Shown piece by piece: positions 25,426-34,632 of a stretch of 64,000 nt of DNA (position 1 is the first letter of the stretch; every line of letters begins with the position of its first letter). The stretch covers positions 33,285 through 97,284 of the forward strand of contig NZ_JBLLVA010000020.1 in assembly GCF_047739745.1 (NCBI RefSeq), written 5' to 3'. This DNA comes from Pseudaminobacter sp047739745 (GTDB lineage Bacteria > Pseudomonadota > Alphaproteobacteria > Rhizobiales > Rhizobiaceae). Made by a program: the position numbers and the translations under genes. Under the pieces are notes generated by a model. The model worked only from the letters and a program-made list of their open reading frames with translations. It did not search any database and was not told where the DNA came from.

Positions 25426-27582
25426 ATGGACGACCCCCTCGAAGCGCGAAAGCCGAAGGCCCCGAAAGCCGGCAGATTGCTGGCGATCGATGCTTGGATC
25501 GATTCGTCCCTCTACGAAGCCGGCTTCAAGGCGCGCGAGTTCTGGGAAACGCTGACCATCTTCTTTCGGCGCTTCCGTGTCAGCGGCTGGCGGCGCGGCA
25601 TCATAGAGTTGCTGAGCGAAGGTTTTACCATGGGCGCCGCCGCCTCGGTGGTCATGCTGGCGCTTGCCTTGCCTGCTTTCGAGGAAACCGCCGGAAACTG
25701 GCGTCAGCAAGACGATTTTGCCGTCACCTTCGTAGACCGATATGGCGACGAAATCGGCCAGCGTGGCATCATCCAGCGCGATTCGGTTCCCGTCGATGAA
25801 ATGCCCGATCACGTCATCAAGGCGGTGCTGGCGACAGAGGACCGCCGATTTTTCGAACATTACGGCATCGACTTCCTCGGCCTGGTCCGCGCAATGTCCG
25901 AAAACGTGCGCGCCAATTCCGTCGTGCAGGGCGGATCGAGCATTACCCAGCAGCTTGCGAAAAATCTCTTCCTCACCAATGAGCGCACCGTAGAGCGCAA
26001 GGTCAAGGAAGCCTTTCTCGCCGTTTGGCTGGAAATGAACCTATCGAAGAAGGAAATCCTGCAGCTCTACCTCGACCGCGCCTATATGGGCGGCGGCACG
26101 TTCGGCATCGCCGCGGCCGCGGATTTCTATTTCGGCAAGCAGGTCAAGGACCTTAACCTCGCCGAAGCGGCCATGCTCGCCGGCCTGTTCAAGGCTCCGG
26201 CCAAATATGCTCCCCACATCAATCTTCCGGCTGCGCGCGCCCGGGCCAACGTCGTTTTGACCAATCTGGTGCAAGGCGGCTTCATGACCGAAGGCCAGGT
26301 CCTTTCCGCACGACTCCACCCTGCCGATATCGTCGACCGCGGCGACCGCAAGAGCCCCGACTATTTCCTCGACTGGGCCTTTGAGGAGGTCAAGCGTGTC
26401 GCTCCCCAATCGGGCACGCATTCGATAGTGGCTCGCACCACCATCGACATGAACATCCAGCGCGCCGCGGAGGAATCGGTCGAATTCTACCTGCGCCAGA
26501 ACGGCAAGGAATATCGCGTCACCGAAGGCGCTGTCGTCGTCCTTGAAAACAACGGCGCGGTTCGCGCCATGGTCGGCGGGCGCGACTATGGCACCAGCCA
26601 ATTCAATCGTGCCACAAAGGCGTTGCGCCAGGCAGGCTCGTCCTTCAAGCCTTATGTCTACGCGACCGCCATGGAGCACGGCTTCACACCGGATTCGATC
26701 GTTTCAGATGGACCGATAAGCTGGGGCGCCTGGTCGCCAAAGAATTACGGCCGCAGTTATTCCGGCCGCACGACGCTCGCCATGGCCCTCATAAGGTCCA
26801 TCAATACTGTCCCCGTCAGATTGGCGAAGGATCACCTCACCATTCCGCCGATCAAGGCGATGGCCGAGGCCATGGGCGTCGAGTCGCCGATTGAAAACTT
26901 CAAGACGATGGTGCTCGGCACGTCCGGCATGACCGTCATGGACCAGGCCACCGGCTACAATGTTTTCGCCAATGGCGGTTTTGCCGGCACCCGCCATGGT
27001 ATCACGCAGCTTTTGTCGCATGCCGGCAACGTTCTCTATGAATTTGACCGGGACGCGCCGAAACCGAAGCGCGTTTTGTCGGAAAAAGCGCTTTCCGATA
27101 TGAATTCCATTCTGGTCCAGATTCCCGAGATCGGCACCGCTCGTCGTGCGGCGCTTCCGGCAATCCGCTCCGCGGGCAAGACCGGCACCACGCAAAACTA
27201 CCGCGACGCCTGGTACGTCGGCTTCACCGGCAATTACACCGCTGCCGTATGGCTCGGAAATGACGATTTTTCACCCACCAGGGAGATGACCGGCGGCTCC
27301 CTGCCCGCCATGGTTTGGCACCGGCTGATGACCTACGCGCATCAAAACATCGACATAAAGCCGATACCTGGCATCAGGGACCCGTTCGTCGATGCGACCG
27401 TCGCCGCAAAAGCGGCCGAGGCAGAAAAAAAGGCGGCGCAGGAAGCATCCGCCACAACCGCCGAACGGCCGCCGGTCCTTTCGAGCACCACGACGCGAAC
27501 GCTGCTGGAAATAAACGAGATCTTCCGCACGGCTCCGGTCCTGGAGGCTCCCGCCGAGCCCAAGAAGCTCTCCGCCCTGTGA
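25426..27582 (+). CDS. Class A penicillin-binding protein (PBP1-type transglycosylase/transpeptidase)
   Basis: 718 residues, a bifunctional peptidoglycan synthase. A membrane anchor lies at about 68-85. The glycosyltransferase domain has catalytic Glu138 in ATEDRRFFEHYG and the GGSSITQQLAKNLFL block. The transpeptidase domain has the three penicillin-binding motifs: Ser405-x-x-Lys408 (GSSFKP), Ser458-Ile-Asn460 and Lys585-Thr-Gly-Thr. A low-complexity alanine/lysine tail follows. The gene is divergent from the GTA cluster and is followed by the DUF1214 gene. Family membership is certain; which PBP1 subtype is not. Confidence 0.95.
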   Translation: MDDPLEARKPKAPKAGRLLAIDAWIDSSLYEAGFKAREFWETLTIFFRRFRVSGWRRGIIELLSEGFTMGAAASVVMLALALPAFEETAGNWRQQDDFAVTFVDRYGDEIGQRGIIQRDSVPVDEMPDHVIKAVLATEDRRFFEHYGIDFLGLVRAMSENVRANSVVQGGSSITQQLAKNLFLTNERTVERKVKEAFLAVWLEMNLSKKEILQLYLDRAYMGGGTFGIAAAADFYFGKQVKDLNLAEAAMLAGLFKAPAKYAPHINLPAARARANVVLTNLVQGGFMTEGQVLSARLHPADIVDRGDRKSPDYFLDWAFEEVKRVAPQSGTHSIVARTTIDMNIQRAAEESVEFYLRQNGKEYRVTEGAVVVLENNGAVRAMVGGRDYGTSQFNRATKALRQAGSSFKPYVYATAMEHGFTPDSIVSDGPISWGAWSPKNYGRSYSGRTTLAMALIRSINTVPVRLAKDHLTIPPIKAMAEAMGVESPIENFKTMVLGTSGMTVMDQATGYNVFANGGFAGTRHGITQLLSHAGNVLYEFDRDAPKPKRVLSEKALSDMNSILVQIPEIGTARRAALPAIRSAGKTGTTQNYRDAWYVGFTGNYTAAVWLGNDDFSPTREMTGGSLPAMVWHRLMTYAHQNIDIKPIPGIRDPFVDATVAAKAAEAEKKAAQEASATTAERPPVLSSTTTRTLLEINEIFRTAPVLEAPAEPKKLSAL

Positions 27583-27690
27583 GAACGCCCTGCGTTCTTG
27601 CCGCTCATTGCCGCCCGTTTGCGCGTGCTATTCTCTTGCCTTCATCGCTCCAGGAGGGATAGTGCGGCCCATCTCTCTCTTCGGCATGTC

Positions 27691-28275
27691 ATGCTTAAAA
27701 CCACATTTCTCGTAGCGCTGTTTCTTGCTGTCGCCGTTGTCGGAGGCGGTGCAAGCGTCTGGTACGCTTTGGACGCTCAGGAAGGTGTCGGCGCCGTCAC
27801 GATCGGTAGCTGGACCGCCTTCCCCGAGATCGGCACGCCGGATGCCGATCCTTATTCGCGGGCGCGGATCGCGAGAGAAGGCGTGTTGACTCTCGGCCGG
27901 GCGGAAGGGCTCGCCTTCATCGCGCAGCGGGATTCGCGCGGCGATATCCTTCGTCGCAACTGTGTCTACCGGATCGAAGGCAGCGTGCCTCCGGCGAGGT
28001 TCTGGACGCTCTACGCCGCCGATGCAAACCTGTCAGCTCTCAAAGCGAAGAACGGCCGTCCATCGGCGCTGCATTCATATGAAGTGCTTCATAGGCCCCG
28101 CAACAAGCTCATCATTCTTGCAGGCCGCCATCCCGAGCCCGGCAATTGGCTGCCGCTACAAGGGTCGGGCGACATGTTCCTTGTGCTCACCCTTTACGAT
28201 ACGACGATTGCCAGCAGCACCGGCATTGCCGACGTCGAGCTGCCGGCGATAACGAAGTCGGGCTGCGATGCTTAA
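27691..28275 (+). CDS. DUF1214 domain protein, membrane-anchored
   Basis: 194 residues starting MLKTTFLVALFLAVAVVGGG, an N-terminal signal anchor. The DUF1214 region includes GSWTAFPEIGTPDADPYSRA, REGVLTLGRAEGLAFIAQRD, and GNWLPLQGSGDMFLVLTLYD. The next gene encodes the partner DUF1254 domain and overlaps by 8 bases. In many bacteria DUF1254 and DUF1214 are fused in one protein; here they are separate chains, probably acting together at the membrane. No reaction is established. A longer frame from 27598 is possible, but the signal anchor favours 27691. Confidence 0.88.
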   Translation: MLKTTFLVALFLAVAVVGGGASVWYALDAQEGVGAVTIGSWTAFPEIGTPDADPYSRARIAREGVLTLGRAEGLAFIAQRDSRGDILRRNCVYRIEGSVPPARFWTLYAADANLSALKAKNGRPSALHSYEVLHRPRNKLIILAGRHPEPGNWLPLQGSGDMFLVLTLYDTTIASSTGIADVELPAITKSGCDA

Positions 28276-28810
28276 GCTCCTTCACGCCCTTCTCCTCGGC
28301 CTGCTGGGCGCGGCAATCGTGCATATCGCGGTGCTGCTGCTCATTCCGGAGTTTGCCGAACGGGACGCCTGGTCGCGTCTTGCCTCCGCGTCCGGCCTTT
28401 ACACGGCAACCCCCTTACATGCCGAGCCGGGCGTGACACCGACGGTCAAGTCCGTCGACCCGCTCTTTCTTGCCGCAACCTGTCGTTTCGATCTTTCAGA
28501 CGGCACCGTGCAGGCGCAGGCATCTGGTGACATCCCGTTCTGGTCGGTGTCAGTCTACAACCGCGCCGGCGAAAACATCTACAGCTTCAACGATCGAACC
28601 GCCACCAGTGGAAATCTGGATCTTGTCGTTCTCACGCCGGAGCAGATGATCGAAGTGCGCAAAATCCTGCCCCCGGAATATCAGAAGTCCATCTTCGCCG
28701 AGCTGCCAATCGACGAAGGCATCGTGGTCGTTCGTGCTTTCGTCCCGGACGACAGTTGGCGGCCAAAGGTCTCCGCCTTTCTCGACGGCCTCTCCTGCTC
28801 GTCGCGCTAG
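28268..28810 (+). CDS. DUF1254 domain protein, membrane-anchored
   Basis: 180 residues with an N-terminal transmembrane anchor (about 4-26, HALLLGLLGAAIVHIAVLLL). The rest holds DUF1254 features: VDPLFLAATCRFDLSDGTVQ, IPFWSVSVYNRAGENIYSFN, and a C-terminal EGIVVVRAFVPDDSWRP. It overlaps the DUF1214 gene by 8 bases, consistent with an operon and a complex. Its stop codon shares the palindrome CTAG with the stop of the convergent small gene at 28807. Confidence 0.88.
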   Translation: MLKLLHALLLGLLGAAIVHIAVLLLIPEFAERDAWSRLASASGLYTATPLHAEPGVTPTVKSVDPLFLAATCRFDLSDGTVQAQASGDIPFWSVSVYNRAGENIYSFNDRTATSGNLDLVVLTPEQMIEVRKILPPEYQKSIFAELPIDEGIVVVRAFVPDDSWRPKVSAFLDGLSCSSR

Positions 28811-29001
28811 TTGCGGGGAGCCGGCCTGACGCGGACCGATGCGGCCGATCCCGATGGCAAATGGCCGCCAGCCGCCTCCATCACCGCCCGCCGCTCATAG
28901 CGAACACCTGGAAAGATGATGATGGACGCCGGCGTCCCCTGCGGACGTTTGTGATGATTGGTTGCCGCTTTTCTCGGCACGAAAGACAGTATGCTGCCCA
29001 T
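28807..29001 (-). CDS. Small conserved hypothetical protein (MGSILSFVPRK type)
   Basis: 64 residues, starting MGSILSFVPRKAATNHHKRP, with the internal block ASIIIFPGVRYER. I recognise this as a short protein common in Rhizobiales but with no known function. The longer frame to 29178 is not needed. It is basic, has no signal peptide or membrane segment, and ends on the same CTAG as the convergent DUF1254 gene, so both transcripts meet here without a gap. Confidence 0.7.
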   Translation of the reverse strand: MGSILSFVPRKAATNHHKRPQGTPASIIIFPGVRYERRAVMEAAGGHLPSGSAASVRVRPAPRN

Positions 29002-29321
29002 GACACGCGCTTCCCTCTCGGTCTGACCGGAGCAATGACGCAACGCCTCCATGTCAGATAAGGCACAGCAGAGGGTTAACAGTCGGTTAAAGCCAAATCG
29101 TCGATATGAGCGAGGCGCATTGTCGCTCGGCAACCTCGGCAAGATGGAGATGAATGTCCCGAATCGTGTGCTCCGCACGGATGCCGCCTGCCGTCCTCTT
29201 CTTCTTAATCGAATTAACTCTCGTAAATGCCTGGTTCCATTACGAAAAGGTAATGTCAGTGTTCAGTTTCGGTTCATCACCCGATCGCTAGGTTCCGAGC
29301 GTCAGTAACGAGGAAAGTTCG
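29002..29321. other. Intergenic region before the RcnB-like gene
   Basis: 320 bases. No credible gene; short frames here lack family features. The right end carries a GAGGAAAG ribosome site for the gene starting at 29322, and its promoter is expected here together with that of the divergent small gene. No strong promoter match was singled out. Confidence 0.6.
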
Positions 29322-29672
29322 ATGAAACTGTTCACCCGCTCGATTCTCATAGCCGTCGCGTTTTCAATGTTGGCGGTCCCTATGGCGCAAGCGCAGCAAC
29401 GCCATGATAGCTCCCGTCATTACAGCCAGTCGAAGCGATATGACCATCGCGCCAATGAGAGATACGACACTCACCGGCACCTGAAGAAGCGGCACCACTG
29501 GGCCAAGGGCAAAAGAGTTCCGGATTGGCAGCGCCGACAGGCCATTCGCGACTATCATCGTCATGGCCTGAAACGTCCCGGTCGTGGTCAGCAATGGGTG
29601 AAGGTCGACAATGACTATCTGCTGATCAGCCTGGCATCCGGCATCATTAGCGGCATAGTCGCGGCTCGATAG
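29322..29672 (+). CDS. RcnB-family periplasmic protein
   Basis: 116 residues with a cleavable signal peptide (MKLFTRSILIAVAFSMLAVP ending at AQAQQ). The mature protein is rich in His, Arg and Tyr and ends with the RcnB-type block VPDWQRRQAIRDYHRHGLKR followed by GQQWVKVDNDYLLISLASG. RcnB of Escherichia coli modulates nickel/cobalt efflux; for this rhizobial relative metal binding is plausible from the His-rich region (RHYSQSKRYDHRANERYDTH) but not shown. A strong terminator follows. Confidence 0.85.
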   Translation: MKLFTRSILIAVAFSMLAVPMAQAQQRHDSSRHYSQSKRYDHRANERYDTHRHLKKRHHWAKGKRVPDWQRRQAIRDYHRHGLKRPGRGQQWVKVDNDYLLISLASGIISGIVAAR

Positions 29673-29694
29673 AAGATGCCGCATTCAGTCGAAG

Positions 29695-29723
29695 AACCCC
29701 GGCCATCGAGCCGGGGTTTTTTT
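29695..29723 (+). terminator. Intrinsic terminator after the RcnB-like gene
   Basis: A perfect nine-base-pair stem AACCCCGGC/GCCGGGGTT (29695-29703 with 29710-29718) with a six-base loop is followed by a T run. It lies 23 bases after the stop codon. Confidence 0.9.
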
Positions 29724-29936
29724 CGTGTGTGATATGCGTTGCCGACCGCCGCACGGAAGGCGAAGCCTGATGCGAGCCGCCGCCTTAACTCTTTGTTAGA
29801 ATTCATGAATATTTACCTGACAGTTAACAGTCCGCTAACGGATAGCCGCTAAGTTTATCGATATCCGGGCATCAGCGACCGACCGTGAGCGGATGGGTAT
29901 CCCCGGCCAATGCAAGTGTGGCGTCAGGCGTAATTC

Positions 29937-30854
29937 GTGTCCTCATCCGATTTCAGGCAGCTTGTCTTGAAAGGCAAAACCAGCAGGGCCGACCGGCTGT
30001 TTCGCGCCGCCGTATCGGCCTATTGCTCCCTGACCCGTCCGTCGCGTCGTGAAATCGCCCAGCTGGAAGACCTCGCCTTTCCGCTTTTCGACGCGGTGTC
30101 CGTTGAAGCGCGACGCTATGCGGCCGCAGCGCTTTCCGAATGCGAACACCCGCCGGTGGAACTGGTGCGGCGCCTCTGTGATGAGCCAATCGACATTGCC
30201 GCTCCCCTGCTGATCCGCTCCAATAGCCTGAGAGACATCGATCTTATTGCTTTGATCGGGCGCCACGGCCTGCCGCACGCGCGCGCCATCGCGCGCCGGC
30301 AAAGCCTCAACCCGACCATCGCCGATCTCATCAGGATGATGGAGGGGCCGAGGCTGGTGCATCCCCGGCAACCGGGAGAGCAGACGACTGAACCACAAGA
30401 CGACGCATCGGCCGGGAACCGCCCGGCTCCTGTTCCCGGGGCTTCCGCCGACAATGCACGTCAACAGTTGCGCGCCATGATGCGGCGGCCTCACGCCTCC
30501 CGCGGGGTTGCGGCCTACGCAAGGCTTCGCGATGCGGCGCTCAGCGGTAGCGCACTTTTCTTTCAGGCAGTGCTTGCCGAAGCGCTGGACATCGCTCCTT
30601 CCATGGCGCGGGCGATTGCCGGAGCGGACGATCATTCGGCGCTGCTTGCAGCATTGCGGTCGCTCGACTTGAGCGAGGAGCAGGCTTTCGTCATCGCCGC
30701 GGCAGCGTTGCCCGGGAAGCTCTCCCAGCCGGAAGCAATCCGCCTCACGCTCAACCGCTACCGGGCGCTTGAACCTGTTGCGGCACGCGAGCAGGTGCAA
30801 ACTTGGAAAGCTCAAGCGACCGAGCCGAAGCGCTCCAATCTCAAGGCTTCATGA
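29937..30854 (+). CDS. DUF2336 domain protein
   Basis: 305 residues with a GTG start. All-helical: EARRYAAAALSECEHPPVEL, LCDEPIDIAAPLLIRSNSLR and DIDLIALIGRHGLPHARAIA are HEAT-like repeats of the DUF2336 family. A low-complexity Pro/Gly linker (about 140-170) separates a second helical half. No signal peptide, so cytoplasmic. The function of the family is unknown. It ends 14 bases inside the convergent DUF1491 gene. Confidence 0.85.
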   Translation: MSSSDFRQLVLKGKTSRADRLFRAAVSAYCSLTRPSRREIAQLEDLAFPLFDAVSVEARRYAAAALSECEHPPVELVRRLCDEPIDIAAPLLIRSNSLRDIDLIALIGRHGLPHARAIARRQSLNPTIADLIRMMEGPRLVHPRQPGEQTTEPQDDASAGNRPAPVPGASADNARQQLRAMMRRPHASRGVAAYARLRDAALSGSALFFQAVLAEALDIAPSMARAIAGADDHSALLAALRSLDLSEEQAFVIAAAALPGKLSQPEAIRLTLNRYRALEPVAAREQVQTWKAQATEPKRSNLKAS

Positions 30855-31188
30855 CCGATATGAGCTCCTCGACCGGGGTCTGATCCGCTTCGATTTCCAC
30901 GATCCAGATATCGGGATCGAACCGCTGCTCCTTCTCCAGCCGCGCCTCCAGCACCGAAGCGTCATCGCCATCGCTCAATCGCTGAAATTGCCGGTCATCA
31001 GGCCTGGCGGAATCGTAGCTGGTTTGCGGCGCCGGTCCGAACAGCGCCGTGTCGCCCATCCGGCTGCGCGACAGCACGAAAACCACACCGGCTTCCGTCG
31101 CTCCGCGCTTGACGACAGCGGCAAAGCCTCCGGCCGAAAAGACCTTGCGCAGCAGCGCGGACACCCAAAGATCGGTGGTTACGCGCAT
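30841..31188 (-). CDS. DUF1491 family protein
   Basis: 115 residues: MRVTTDLWVSALLRKVFSAG, GFAAVVKRGATEAGVVFVLS, and a C-terminal PDIWIVEIEADQTPVEELIS. These match DUF1491, a small alphaproteobacterial cytoplasmic family without a known role. It lies 43 bases after the peptidoglycan-binding protein gene and may be co-transcribed with it and the histidine kinase. Confidence 0.88.
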   Translation of the reverse strand: MRVTTDLWVSALLRKVFSAGGFAAVVKRGATEAGVVFVLSRSRMGDTALFGPAPQTSYDSARPDDRQFQRLSDGDDASVLEARLEKEQRFDPDIWIVEIEADQTPVEELISVMKP

Positions 31189-31231
31189 TGTTTCGGCTGC
31201 CTCATATTTGACGTGAAGGGATAGGCCGCCG

Positions 31232-31993
31232 TCAATTCGTCAGGCCGATCTCTTTCATCTTTACATAGGTCGCTTCGTCGGGCTCGCCGGTTTCCGGCAA
31301 CCCGAACAGCGATTGAAATTCAAGAAGTGCCGCCTTTGTGCGCGCGCCGACGACGCCGTCGATCTCCATTCCCTCATTGCCGAACGCCCTCAGGCCGGCC
31401 TGTATGCTGGAGATTCGGTTGTTCGACGTCACCGCAGCTTGCACGGCCGCGTCTTCCGTCTGCCGCGCGGGCGGCGCAGGCACCGGTTCAATGCTGGCGG
31501 TCGCGCCGAGCTGGCTCAGCAATTGGTCATCGATCTTGCCGTTCGGCGTCAGGCCCACCTTGCGCTGGTAGTCGGTGATCGCCTTGGTCGTATTCGGCCC
31601 GGCAAGCCCGTCAACCGCGCCGGCGTAAAAATCAAGGCCCTTCAATATGCGCTGGACCTGCTCGATCACCGGATCCCCCACCGGCCGGACCGGCGCTTGC
31701 TCGGGCTGTTCGGGCCGCTCGATGCGTATGGTGGTTTCGGGTTCGTCATCGCGCGGATCGTCGATCCCGACAGGCATGCTGAAACCGCGCGTCGCGAAAA
31801 ACGCGCCCGTATGCGCATGCGGCTGATACCAGAGCGCATTCGCCGAAACATAAAACAGCGCCACAAGGAACGCCGTCGAGCCGCCGACCAGCACCGGATT
31901 TCGCGAAATTATCGCACCGAGAGCCGCAACACCGCCGGACAGCGACAAGTCCGGATGGGCGGATCGCTTAACCTGCCTTGCGGAGCGCGCCAT
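31232..31993 (-). CDS. Membrane-anchored protein with two peptidoglycan-binding domains
   Basis: 253 residues. One transmembrane helix (about 34-53, LVGGSTAFLVALFYVSANAL) is followed by two PG_binding_1 domains: the first at about 107-165 (IEQVQRILKGLDFYAGAVDG, LAGPNTTKAITDYQRKVGL), the second at about 193-250 (SSIQAGLRAFGNEGMEIDGV). The N-terminus is cytosolic, the domains periplasmic. Its start overlaps the end of the histidine kinase gene by 26 bases, so the two may act in one pathway linking cell wall and signalling; that is inference. Confidence 0.9.
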   Translation of the reverse strand: MARSARQVKRSAHPDLSLSGGVAALGAIISRNPVLVGGSTAFLVALFYVSANALWYQPHAHTGAFFATRGFSMPVGIDDPRDDEPETTIRIERPEQPEQAPVRPVGDPVIEQVQRILKGLDFYAGAVDGLAGPNTTKAITDYQRKVGLTPNGKIDDQLLSQLGATASIEPVPAPPARQTEDAAVQAAVTSNNRISSIQAGLRAFGNEGMEIDGVVGARTKAALLEFQSLFGLPETGEPDEATYVKMKEIGLTN

Positions 31994-33767
31994 TGCTGTT
32001 TTCTTTTACCTTGTTCGCCGTCATCGACAGCAGCGCTCCCTTTTGGCGCCCCGCGTCTCCCGATGGGCCGGCCACCGGCAGGCTGATCGTGACGGTAGTG
32101 CCCTCGCCCGGAGCACTTTCAATCGACATCGTCCCCTCATGCAGCGTGACGAGGCCTTTTACAAGCGCCAGACCGAGCCCGGTTCCTTCGAACTGGCGCG
32201 TATATTCGTTATGCACCTGCGTGAACGGCTTGCCCAGTCGGCCGAGATCGTCTTCGGCGATGCCGATGCCGCTGTCTTCCACCCAGAAATGCAGGCGCGA
32301 TCCGATCCGTTTCGCACTGACCGAGACAGCGCCGCCATCGGGCGTGAACTTGATCGCGTTGGAAACGAGATTGATCAGCACCTGCTGAACCGCGCGCTTG
32401 TCGGCGTGAATTTCACCGACTTCGGGAGAAACCTCGCTGGTCAGCGATATCGACTTGGCCTGAGCCTGCAGGCTCATCATCGAGTGGCACATTTCCACGG
32501 CCTCGGCAAAGCGGAACGGCTCCGGATTTGTCGCATAGGCACCGGCCTCGATCTTGGACACGTCGAGAATGGAATTCACCACCGCGAGCAGGTGATGTCC
32601 GGAATCGCGCACCAGCCCCACATATTCCTTCTGCCGGGGATCGCGAAAGCCGCCGAACATCTCGTGAAGCAGCATATCGGAAAAGCCGATGATGGCGTTC
32701 AGCGGGGTGCGCAGTTCGTGACTGACGGCGGCGAGAAACCGCGCCTTGGCAAGCTCCAGTGCCTCCGTGGTTTCGGTGCATGCCGCGACGGCGGCGCGAA
32801 GCCGCACGACCTCTTCATTTTCCCGCAACAGCGCGACGATGCCCTTGCCGTCCGCGCTCATGAGATCGATTGCGAATGGCTGATAGTTGTCGGCTTGGCC
32901 GGCGCGTGCGTCATCCGTCCTTGGCAACCGCATACGGGCTTCGACCGTCCGGCGCGGGGCGCCCGCGCGCAAATCGGCCAGCGCGCAAAGATATCCGACG
33001 CGGTCCGAAATATGAATCCGCTCGAACAGTCCGGCACCGAGCATCAGTTCCGGCGCCAGCCGCAGCATCGTGCGCGCCTGCGGCGAGACATCGGTCACAT
33101 CGCCATTCATCGACATGCGAACGACGACCCCATCGACAATCGTCTCCAGCCGAACCGGCCCGTCCTCTTGTTCCTCGGCCCTTGCTGTCTCGAGGGCTCC
33201 GACGATCCGTATGATCACCGTCGCCGCATAGGCGACCGGTACCAGCCAGTGCCAGGCCGCCGGTACCTGGCTTATTGGAAAGAACATGGATCCCAGGAGG
33301 GTTTGTATCGGCAGCACGGACAAGGCTGCTACCCCGCCCCATAACAGCGCTCCGGCCGCGCGCCGTTGCCAATACGCCTCGAAGGGGAGCGCCAGGATCA
33401 GCACGGCAAGCGGCGAAGCAATGCCTCCTGCCGCCGCAACGAGGACGGAAAGCACGATCGTCCCCGATACCAGCCCGACAATACCGGCGATTCTGTCCCT
33501 CGCGCTTGAGGAGACCAGCAGAACCCCAATCCACGCCAGGCTGAACGTGGCGCAGATGAGCGCCAGCGTCATTGACGGTCCGAGTGATGCCGACAGAAAG
33601 AAAGCGAAAGCCGCAGCCAGGAAAAAGGGGGCTGCCAGGAATATCCCGACCAAACGGCGCTGGCGCGCCCGATCGTCTTCCTTCGTGATCGACAGCGAAA
33701 CCAGCCGGTCACATCCGGCAGTCGCAGCCTCGACGATCTCGCCAAATCTGGTGGTGGACAATCTCAC
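31968..33767 (-). CDS. Sensor histidine kinase, DivJ/PleC-like
   Basis: 599 residues. Five or six transmembrane segments (about 40-205) precede a PAS-like region (about 205-320) and a kinase core: phospho-acceptor His350 in AVSHELRTPLNAIIGFSDML, N box LINLVSNAIKFTPDGG, and G boxes VEDSGIGIAE and EGTGLGLALVKGL. The multi-helix membrane domain plus PAS plus HisKA layout and the HELRTPLNAIIGFS block are those of the DivJ/PleC family, which controls cell-cycle regulator DivK in Alphaproteobacteria. The exact member is not certain from sequence alone. Confidence 0.9.
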   Translation of the reverse strand: MRLSTTRFGEIVEAATAGCDRLVSLSITKEDDRARQRRLVGIFLAAPFFLAAAFAFFLSASLGPSMTLALICATFSLAWIGVLLVSSSARDRIAGIVGLVSGTIVLSVLVAAAGGIASPLAVLILALPFEAYWQRRAAGALLWGGVAALSVLPIQTLLGSMFFPISQVPAAWHWLVPVAYAATVIIRIVGALETARAEEQEDGPVRLETIVDGVVVRMSMNGDVTDVSPQARTMLRLAPELMLGAGLFERIHISDRVGYLCALADLRAGAPRRTVEARMRLPRTDDARAGQADNYQPFAIDLMSADGKGIVALLRENEEVVRLRAAVAACTETTEALELAKARFLAAVSHELRTPLNAIIGFSDMLLHEMFGGFRDPRQKEYVGLVRDSGHHLLAVVNSILDVSKIEAGAYATNPEPFRFAEAVEMCHSMMSLQAQAKSISLTSEVSPEVGEIHADKRAVQQVLINLVSNAIKFTPDGGAVSVSAKRIGSRLHFWVEDSGIGIAEDDLGRLGKPFTQVHNEYTRQFEGTGLGLALVKGLVTLHEGTMSIESAPGEGTTVTISLPVAGPSGDAGRQKGALLSMTANKVKENSNGALRKAG

Positions 33768-34229
33768 TCAAAGTACCCGTACTTGATCCACCTGGCGGAT
33801 CGCTTTTGATTGTCCGAAACTCGCATCCAGCCTTTAAGGAATGGATAAAGCGCGGCCAGTCACCGGCGCCCAGGCGGCAAATGCCGTCATCACGGGGGCC
33901 GAAAACGCCGGTGAATTTCGCGCATGGTAAATGGACCGTTAGTCCTGTTTTCGCCGCACCTGTGCGTCCGACCAATCTTCTTCGGCTTCGATCTGCCGGA
34001 TTTTCGATGTAAAAACAAAGGAGTGGGCGAAAGCTATCTGACCGGCTCCCTCGTGATCGTGCATGTCTCGCGACATGCCCACGAGCGAATCGTTAAAGTT
34101 TTCCGGCGGATTTGCCGAAAATGCCGTCGAGTTCCGCAAGCGCTCCTTTGCGCGGTCGTGTCAATCTTCTCCCAACGAACGAGGTCGTGCCGCAAAAATG
34201 CGCGACCCGCATGATACGCGAGGCAGGTT
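33768..34229. other. Intergenic region between histidine kinase and DUF5330 genes
   Basis: 462 bases between divergent genes. Several short frames exist on both strands, but none shows a family motif, a ribosome site or the third-position GC bias of the neighbours. The region should hold promoters for both flanking genes; none was identified with confidence. Confidence 0.6.
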
Positions 34230-34559
34230 ATGGGCTTTCTCATTCGTATTGCGTTCTGGTTCTCGCTGGTTTTGCTGGCGCTGCCGTTCGACATGGGCGG
34301 CACCGCCGATGGCCAACCGAGCGTCGGCGCGATTCAGACGTTCCTTGCCGCGCGTGAGGCAGTCGGCGACATGAGCGGAATTTGTGAGCGCAAGCCCGAC
34401 GTCTGCGAAGTTGGCAAATCGGCCCTTCATACCGTGGGGGTGCGGGCGCGCGAGGCAGCACGTCTTGCGTTCGAGGCGCTCGACGACCAGTTCGGCACGC
34501 CCGACGCTGCGATCACCACGGGCAGCGTCGCACCAGCGGACGATGTCAAAGTGAATTGA
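34230..34559 (+). CDS. DUF5330 domain small exported protein
   Basis: 109 residues with an N-terminal hydrophobic signal or anchor (MGFLIRIAFWFSLVLLALPF). The central part has the DUF5330 features SVGAIQTFLAAREAVGDMSG, ICERKPDVCEVGKSALHTVG with two cysteines that could pair, and a C-terminal acidic tail. It is a Rhizobiales-restricted family, probably periplasmic, with no known function. The next gene, sufE, starts 74 bases downstream. Confidence 0.85.
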   Translation: MGFLIRIAFWFSLVLLALPFDMGGTADGQPSVGAIQTFLAAREAVGDMSGICERKPDVCEVGKSALHTVGVRAREAARLAFEALDDQFGTPDAAITTGSVAPADDVKVN

Positions 34560-34632
34560 TTCGGCCGGCTCGGTAAAACGCTCTGACTTCTTTTTCCGTG
34601 ACGTTGCGGGCCGACGTGCTTATATCAGGCCC

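Noticed and set aside
32043..33344. A 433-codon plus-strand frame opposite the histidine kinase
   Set aside because: The kinase frame has all catalytic boxes; the opposite frame has none and is a codon-bias shadow.
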